DNA of 64,000 bases. Source: Formicarius rufipectus (Eukaryota; Chordata; Aves; Passeriformes; Formicariidae). Position 1 is the first letter of the stretch; the number at the start of each line of letters is the position of its first letter. The stretch is from the NCBI GenBank assembly GCA_013399695.1, contig VXAU01001865.1, forward strand, positions 953,586 through 1,017,585, read 5' to 3'. The position numbers were made by a program, and so were the translations under genes. This document shows positions 63,056-64,000 of the stretch, piece after piece. Below the pieces are notes generated by a model. That model worked only from the letters and a program-made list of their open reading frames with translations, was not told the DNA's origin and ran no database searches.

Positions 63056-63983
63056 GCTCAGTGAGTTAGCTGTCCGTTAGGAGGACTTCTCTTCTGTTGC
63101 ATTGTTGAGGTATTTCACTGTGGTTAAATGTAGTTAGGAATGCCCATTTTTACTCTTGTTCTGGTTTTTTATGTGTTTGTGCTGGTCTGCCAACTAAAAT
63201 AATGCCTACGTGTGTTTTGTGATTGTTGACAAATACTTTATCTAAACACCAAACTGGAAAAAAGACAAGTTGGTTCATTTAAGAGGCCCCATAACATGCT
63301 CAACAGTGTTTAGGTCTCCTCTGACTTCCATATGAATTCCCCACTGCAAATCTTCCTGTGTGCCACAAGTGAGTGTTGGTTTCAGCAAATGCTTTTTCTG
63401 GGGGCAGTCCCTGAGGTTGGCAGTGTGACAACAAATGATGGCCAGCAAGGCAGCTGCTGCACTGAAGTACCCTGAGGATTGCAAGGAGCTGTGGAGGAGC
63501 CCCAGGTGACATAATGGCAGCTCAGCACCAGCAATATCCTTTGCTCCAGGAAGGACTCAGAAGTTGACCTCCCCACCCAACAAGTGGTAATCTTTGCTCA
63601 TCCTCTACATCCTAAAATGTGGCAGCATTTAGATCTTTACTAGAATTGCAGACACCCTGCCAGCTGAAGAGTGCTGGTGGGAGCTTTGGGCACTTGTCTA
63701 TCAATTGCAAGAAGTTTCAGCACCTCGATTCATAGATGCTTTCTCGCATTTAAGGGGGAGATCAGTGTGAGCTTGTTTCACTGCAGTGTACACAGTGACT
63801 AATGGTGATCTCAGGCAGCCACTTTCTACTGGGAGAGGTGAAACCAGGAAATGCCTTTCTTTTTGGTCAGTCTTTTTTTCTTTTTTTGGTCCTCTCTATT
63901 CTCACATAAGGTCCAGTGTGGGATCCATATTTGGATCTCCTTACTGTTATTGTGATAATAAGGGCCAGAATGACCTCTAACCT

Positions 63984-64000
63984 AAAAAAAAAAAAAAAAA
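63984..64000 (+). repeat. Poly(A) tract at window edge
   Basis: Seventeen A run to the last base, after GACCTCTAACCT. Its true length lies outside the window. It might be the tail of a retrotransposed sequence, but nothing upstream is recognised as its source. Confidence 0.7.

Larger units (their letters stand above)
56846..63983. other. Intergenic region downstream of TOMM7
   Basis: T-rich on the + strand, with no gene I can support. In human the next gene in this direction is IL6, which would lie beyond the window. A 175-codon open frame at 62342-62869 has no recognisable features. A purine-rich patch at 60440-60560 and a T/G-rich tract near 62985-63055 are low-complexity. Confidence 0.55.

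Noticed and set aside
1..64000. CRISPR array, operon, phage or tRNA gene
   Set aside because: The window is vertebrate nuclear DNA; no direct-repeat/spacer array, no prokaryotic gene organisation and no cloverleaf candidate were seen.

Overview
This is vertebrate nuclear DNA, almost certainly from a bird. It is AT-rich, with short exons and long introns. It carries CR1-type LINE fragments and two copies of an avian endogenous-retrovirus LTR, and shows no mammalian SINE/LINE-1 landscape. The LTR type points to a neoavian, probably passerine, genome (inference). There are no bacterial operons, CRISPR arrays, tRNAs or rRNAs.

Two protein-coding genes are firmly identified, both on the + strand. 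HYCC1 (FAM126A, hyccin) runs from a start codon at 5110 to a stop at 24919. Its ten coding exons join in frame to a 515-residue protein with canonical GT/AG borders throughout. An extra exon at 23199-23467 joins exon 9 in phase and would give a different, 419-residue C-terminal form. TOMM7, a 55-residue subunit of the mitochondrial outer-membrane import pore, is encoded by three exons (51729-51831, 55386-55434, 56624-56639) behind a CpG-island promoter. That promoter holds a GC-rich minisatellite and a 10-N assembly gap.

Between them, on the opposite strand, a C/D-box small nucleolar RNA at 45774-45859 is recognisable as SNORD93. It sits about 57 nt upstream of a strong minus-strand splice acceptor. 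Further minus-strand exon candidates at 46109-46144, 47563-47653 and 48388-48478 suggest a spliced host RNA corresponding to human SNHG26. From memory of human 7p15.3, HYCC1 and TOMM7 share a strand and SNORD93/SNHG26 lies between them on the other; this window preserves that order.

Layout: 1-5080 is upstream or first-intron sequence of HYCC1 with a LINE fragment. 5081-24919 is HYCC1. 24920 to about 28.9 kb is a probable long 3' UTR or flank containing a diverged 0.4 kb duplication. 29-45 kb is intergenic with CR1 fragments and a MIR-like ancient SINE. 45.7-48.5 kb is the snoRNA host. 50.9-56.8 kb is TOMM7, with its promoter flanked by CR1 copies. 56.8-64 kb is intergenic. HYCC1 acts in plasma-membrane phosphoinositide synthesis, TOMM7 in mitochondrial import, and SNORD93 in rRNA methylation, so they are neighbours by conserved synteny and not by shared pathway. 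I found no wholly new biological system. The most useful observations are the antisense snoRNA with its host exons, the alternative HYCC1 terminal exon, and the 3' flank duplication.
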